Positions 60,604-64,000 of a stretch of DNA of 64,000 bases are shown piece after piece. The translations under genes were made by a program, and so were the position numbers. Numbering within the stretch: the first letter of the stretch is position 1; the number at the start of each line of letters is the position of its first letter. Under the pieces are notes generated by a model, which saw nothing but the letters and a program-made list of their open reading frames with translations, was not told the origin of the DNA and searched no databases. The stretch is from Streptomyces avicenniae (lineage in GTDB: Bacteria > Actinomycetota > Actinomycetes > Streptomycetales > Streptomycetaceae), in NCBI RefSeq assembly GCF_000719135.1, contig NZ_JOEK01000008.1, positions 124,001 to 188,000 of the forward strand, read 5' to 3'.

Positions 60604-63429
60604 GCGCGCGAAACACCCGGGTTCCGTAGGCGCTCGGTCCTGGCGACCTCGGTGGCGCTCGGCGTCGCCGCGCCGCTCGCAGGTCAGGGGCAGGCGCTCG
60701 CCCAGTCGTCGGCCGGTGGCCGGCACGGGTCGGGCGGCTCGCGCCCGTCGGAGCGGGAGCGCTGGGACACGCTGCACGCGAAGCTGGCGGCGATCACCGG
60801 CGTCTGGACCGACGAGAACTACGTCGGCGGCGTCAACAACACGATGCCGGACACGGCGCTGCTGGGGAACGGCGACGTCGGCGTCACCTCGGGCGGCAGC
60901 CCAGGCGTGAAGACGTTCCGCATCGCCAAGGGCGACTTCTGGAACGGCAACCCTGGCCCGGTCCCGGCAGCGGTCGGCGGCGTGAGCATCGGCTCGGCCG
61001 TGCCGCAGGACTTCGGCAACCTGGCGCGCGGCGCCACGGCGACCGCGAGCGCAAGCCACGACGCGTTCACGCCCGACCGCGCGGTGAGCGGGCAGTGGAC
61101 CGGCGGGTACGAGGGCTGGGTGTCCCCGGTCGGCAAGCCGCAGTGGATCGCCCTCGACCTGGGCAGCGAGCAGACGATCGCCCGCTGGGTGGTCCGCAAC
61201 GACGAGGCGGCCCGCCCCGGCAACCGGTCGAACAACACGAAGGACCTGGTCTTCCAGACGAGCGCCGACGGCGCCTCCTGGCAGGACGTGGACGCGGTGA
61301 CCGGCAACAGCGCCCCGGTCATCGACCGCGACATCGCGCGCGTCACCGCCCGCCACGTGCGGTTCTTCATCACCGAGCCCACCCAGGCCGACACCGAGGA
61401 CTCCACCGCGAACCCGCGCGCCCGCGTCGGCCAGATCGAGCTGTACGCGGAGACGAGCGCCGAGAACCCGAACACCCCGCCGGAGGGCGCGCCGTTCCGC
61501 GAGGAGCAGCACATCCTGGACGGCAGGATCACGACGAAGCTGACGATCGACGGCACCCCCCTGGAGCTGACGACCCGCCTGGCCGCCGAGCGGAACGTGC
61601 TGGTCACGACGCTCACGTCCCGGGGCGACGCGCCGCTGCGGCTCCAGCTGTCCACCTGGGCGGGCACCCCGATCGCGCGCGCCCAGTACACCAACGCCTC
61701 CGGTGCCGACGGCAGCACCCTGTGGGCCGAGCGCACGACCGCCCCCGGCGACAACTGGGTGTCCAAGGCCGTCCTCGCCACCCGCGTCCTCGGCGCGTCC
61801 GTCGAGACGCCCGAGGTCTCGGGCGCGACGGTGAAGACGTACGTCACCGTCAGGCCGGGCCGCACCATCGACATCGTGACGGCGATCGCCGGTGGCGGAC
61901 GCGCGCCGCGCGACCCGAAGCGGGAAGCCCTCGCCCTGGCGGGCGCGCAGAACAGCCGCTCGCTGCGCGACCTCGACAGCAGGCGCGTCGCGTGGTGGAA
62001 GGAGTACTGGCTGCGCTCGGACGTCCACCTGGGCAAGGCGACGCTGGAGCGTTTCTACTACGCGGCGCAGTACTTCCTCGGCGCCTCAAGCCGCCCGGGC
62101 AAGGTGTCCCCCGGGCTCTACGGCCTGTGGACGACGACGGACTTCCCCCAGTTCAGCGGCGACCTGCACCTCAACTACAACGCGCAGGCGCCGTTCTACG
62201 GCGTCTACTCCAGCAACAGGCCCGAGCTGGTCCGCCCGTTCCACCAGGCGATCCTGGAGTACGTGCCGGAGGCCAAGCGCCGCGCGCGGGAGGACCTGCG
62301 GCGGCTGAAGGAGGACTACATCGACGCGCGCTTCCCCTCGGGGGGCCTGCCCGGCGGTGTCTTCTTCCCGGTCGGCATCGGCCCCTGGGGCTCCACGACC
62401 GACAACAGCTACTGGCAGCAGGTCTCCAACTCCCTCTTCTCCGCCTCGCAGTTCGTGGAGTACTACGAGTACACGCTGGACCGTGACTTCCTGCGCGAGG
62501 AGCTGTACCCCTTCCTCTCCGAGGTCGCCGAGTTCTTCGAGCACTACCTGGAGTACGACGCGTCGGCCCGCCGTTACGTCCTGTGGAGCGGGCCGCACGA
62601 GGGCTCCTGGGGCAAGGACTCGACCGCCGACATCGGGCTGCTGCGGCAGACGCTCGGCGCGCTGATCAAGGCGTCCGAGGAGCTGCGCCGCGACGCGGGG
62701 CGCCGCCGTACCTGGCAGCACATCCTGGACCGCCTCGCGGAGCCCGCCACGGGCGAGTACGACGGCCGGACGGTCTACACGCTCGCCGAGGCGGGCAGCA
62801 TGGTCGGCGACACCCGCGACATCCGTCCTGGCGACAACACGGTCAACCTGGAGTTCATCCACCCGGCCGACTACCTCGGCGTCACCTCGGACGAGGAGCG
62901 GCGGCAGATCGCCATCGACACCCTCGACGTCATGAACTCCTGGGGCAACGACAACAGTTTCCCGAAGGTGTTCACGCAGGCGGCCAGGATCGGCTACCCG
63001 GCCCAGTCGCTCATCGACCGCTTCGTCGGCGTCGTCGAGGGCGAGTTGGCGGCCAACCTGCGCATCCGTGACCCGCACCACGGCATCGAGAAGTCGGGCG
63101 CGACCGAGGCGGTCAACAGCATGCTGGTGCAGAGCCACGACGGGGTCGTGTCCCTGTTCCCCGTGTGGCCGTCCGACGCCGACGCGCACTTCAACGACCT
63201 GCGGCTGCCGGGGGCGTTCCTCGTCTCCAGCGCGTTGAAGGGCGGCACGGTGCGCTACGCCGAGTTCACGAGCGAGGCGGGCGGCACGCTGAAGCTGGCC
63301 AACCCCTGGCGGAGCGACCGCGTCTCGGTGACCGACTCGCGCGGCCACCGCGTGGACGCCTCCGTGCGGCACGGGGTCATCACGGTGCGGACCGGCAAGG
63401 GCCGGACGTACCGCGTCACCCCGCGCTGA
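60586..63429 (+). CDS. Tat-exported GH95-type glycosidase (alpha-L-fucosidase/galactosidase), copy 2
   Basis: A 947-residue paralogue of the preceding enzyme with the same layout: Tat signal FRRRSVLATSVALGVAAPLAG, split beta-domain (LLGNGDVGVTSGGSPGVKTFRIAKGDFWNG ... FREEQHILDGRITTKLTIDG), inserted discoidin domain (WIALDLGSEQTIARWVVRNDE) and the catalytic barrel with DLHLNYNAQ (Asn530, Asn532) and SGPHEG (Glu672). The largest differences lie in the discoidin insert and surface loops, so the two enzymes may act on different linkages of one glycan. It is followed by a strong hairpin. Confidence 0.88.
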   Translation: MGQERTARETPGFRRRSVLATSVALGVAAPLAGQGQALAQSSAGGRHGSGGSRPSERERWDTLHAKLAAITGVWTDENYVGGVNNTMPDTALLGNGDVGVTSGGSPGVKTFRIAKGDFWNGNPGPVPAAVGGVSIGSAVPQDFGNLARGATATASASHDAFTPDRAVSGQWTGGYEGWVSPVGKPQWIALDLGSEQTIARWVVRNDEAARPGNRSNNTKDLVFQTSADGASWQDVDAVTGNSAPVIDRDIARVTARHVRFFITEPTQADTEDSTANPRARVGQIELYAETSAENPNTPPEGAPFREEQHILDGRITTKLTIDGTPLELTTRLAAERNVLVTTLTSRGDAPLRLQLSTWAGTPIARAQYTNASGADGSTLWAERTTAPGDNWVSKAVLATRVLGASVETPEVSGATVKTYVTVRPGRTIDIVTAIAGGGRAPRDPKREALALAGAQNSRSLRDLDSRRVAWWKEYWLRSDVHLGKATLERFYYAAQYFLGASSRPGKVSPGLYGLWTTTDFPQFSGDLHLNYNAQAPFYGVYSSNRPELVRPFHQAILEYVPEAKRRAREDLRRLKEDYIDARFPSGGLPGGVFFPVGIGPWGSTTDNSYWQQVSNSLFSASQFVEYYEYTLDRDFLREELYPFLSEVAEFFEHYLEYDASARRYVLWSGPHEGSWGKDSTADIGLLRQTLGALIKASEELRRDAGRRRTWQHILDRLAEPATGEYDGRTVYTLAEAGSMVGDTRDIRPGDNTVNLEFIHPADYLGVTSDEERRQIAIDTLDVMNSWGNDNSFPKVFTQAARIGYPAQSLIDRFVGVVEGELAANLRIRDPHHGIEKSGATEAVNSMLVQSHDGVVSLFPVWPSDADAHFNDLRLPGAFLVSSALKGGTVRYAEFTSEAGGTLKLANPWRSDRVSVTDSRGHRVDASVRHGVITVRTGKGRTYRVTPR

Positions 63430-63449
63430 CCGGCGGCGCCTGAGAACGG

Positions 63450-63487
63450 CCGGGCCCGGTGGTGCCCTCCCGTAGCACCGGGCCCGG
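63450..63487. terminator. Terminator hairpin
   Basis: CCGGGCCCGGTG (63450-63461) and CACCGGGCCCGG (63476-63487) form a 12-bp perfect stem 20 nt after the stop of the second GH95-type gene. Confidence 0.85.
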
Positions 63488-63564
63488 TCCTCCCCCGCCG
63501 CCTCCGCGCGGCAATTGACCCGACCTCTTCGCCCCTTTGAACCAGACATCCAGGGGTGAAGCGG

Positions 63565-63595
63565 CACATTACAAGATATTGGTCCGATGAATGTG
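63565..63595. promoter_or_regulatory. Inverted repeat upstream of L-fuconate dehydratase
   Basis: CACATT (63565-63570) and AATGTG (63590-63595) are inverted repeats around an AT-rich core (ACAAGATATTGG), about 100 nt before the dehydratase start. The AT-richness in a GC-rich genome suggests a promoter and regulator site. Arms are short. Confidence 0.4.
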
Positions 63596-63695
63596 TCCTA
63601 CCATGGGTGACGCGGCTGCCACGGATCTCCCCCGGGAGACCGCGCGACGAGACCGCCCCACCCCGACACCTTCACGCGAGCCTGAAAGGCAAACC

Positions 63696-64000
63696 GTGCC
63701 CCCAGCCCTGTCGCGCGTCACCGCGCTGGACACGTTCGACATCAGGTTCCCCACCTCCCGGTACCTGGACGGCTCGGACGCCATGAACCCCGACCCCGAC
63801 TACTCCGCCGCCTACCTGGTGCTGCGCACCGACGCGGGCGACGGGGCCGAGGGACACGGATTCGTCTTCACCATCGGCCGCGGCAACGACGTGCAGGTCG
63901 CCGCGATCGAGGCCCTGCGCGCCCACGTCGTCGGCCTGCCGGTCGATGCCCTGTGCGCGGACCCCGCCTCGCTCAGCCGCGCGCTGGTCGGCGACAGCCA
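63696..64000 (+). CDS. fucD: L-fuconate dehydratase (N-terminal part, cut by window end)
   Basis: The first 101 residues of an enolase-superfamily enzyme. The start [33 protein letters not shown] and [29 protein letters not shown] match L-fuconate dehydratases, such as the characterised Xanthomonas enzyme and human ENOSF1; the [19 protein letters not shown] block is diagnostic. It converts L-fuconate to 2-keto-3-deoxy-L-fuconate. GTG at 63696 follows GAAAGG at 6 nt. The catalytic half is outside the window. Its presence ties the whole locus to L-fucose catabolism. Confidence 0.9.
   Translation, partial: MPPALSRVTALDTFDIRFPTSRYLDGSDAMNPDPDYSAAYLVLRTDAGDGAEGHGFVFTIGRGNDVQVAAIEALRAHVVGLPVDALCADPASLSRALVGDS

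Noticed and set aside
1..64000. CRISPR array or cas genes
   Set aside because: No regularly spaced identical repeats and no Cas-like protein; the only clear direct repeats are the two-copy lipoprotein junction and the GH95 leader.

Overview
The window is high-GC (roughly 70% or more by eye) with G/C-ending codons, genes packed with 4-nt ATGA/GTGA overlaps, many GTG starts, DUF397/DUF5753 regulators, SpoIIE-type phosphatases and WXG-like secreted proteins. This fits a Streptomyces or close streptomycete chromosome. No rRNA, tRNA, CRISPR array, transposase or phage gene was recognised. Most long open frames opposite the genes are codon-bias shadows and were left out.

Layout, first half. 0-2.8 kb: tail of a sugar-transfer cluster ending in a GT4 glycosyltransferase, then two small unknown genes. 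2.8-6.4 kb: an ABC-2 permease coupled to a large CocE-like hydrolase/ABC-ATPase fusion. 6.7-10.1 kb: a short KhtT-like subunit, a CPA2 antiporter ending in a UBP-type zinc finger, and a 14-TM MFS exporter. 10.1-13.6 kb: DUF397/DUF5753 pair, an RsbW-like ATPase and a PAS-GAF-SpoIIE phosphatase. 14.0-17.5 kb: a secreted multidomain GH87 alpha-1,3-glucanase. 17.6-23.6 kb: a complete urea-type ABC transporter (urtABCDE) followed by a cytosolic AmiC-like sensor and a divergent MarR regulator. 24.2-29.7 kb: a WXG-like small protein, a 768-aa partner and four paralogous lipoproteins, two of which carry a nearly identical 185-bp junction repeat; this stretch is visibly lower in GC.

Layout, second half. 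30-38.3 kb: BCCT transporter, SolA-like amine oxidase, FAD dehydrogenase, PxpCBA 5-oxoprolinase and an ArsB/NhaD-type permease. 38.5-48.8 kb: lipoproteins, a DUF202 pair, a MaoC hydratase, an HTH-TPR regulator, a pentapeptide-repeat membrane protein, a second WXG-like large protein and an RTX-type secreted protein. 48.9-64.0 kb: a coherent fucosyl-glycan locus: RhaM-type mutarotase, GntR regulator, enolase-superfamily dehydratase, sugar ABC transporter, cytosolic glycosidase, two exported GH95-type enzymes with an inserted discoidin domain, and the start of L-fuconate dehydratase.

How the parts work together (inference): in the last region the exported GH95 enzymes release sugar or oligosaccharides outside, the binding protein and permeases import them, the 893-aa enzyme trims them inside, and the mutarotase and the two enolase-superfamily enzymes feed the non-phosphorylating L-fucose route. 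The urt block looks like a nitrogen-scavenging unit with its own amide sensor. The most novel-looking unit is the WXG-like/lipoprotein array at 24-30 kb.
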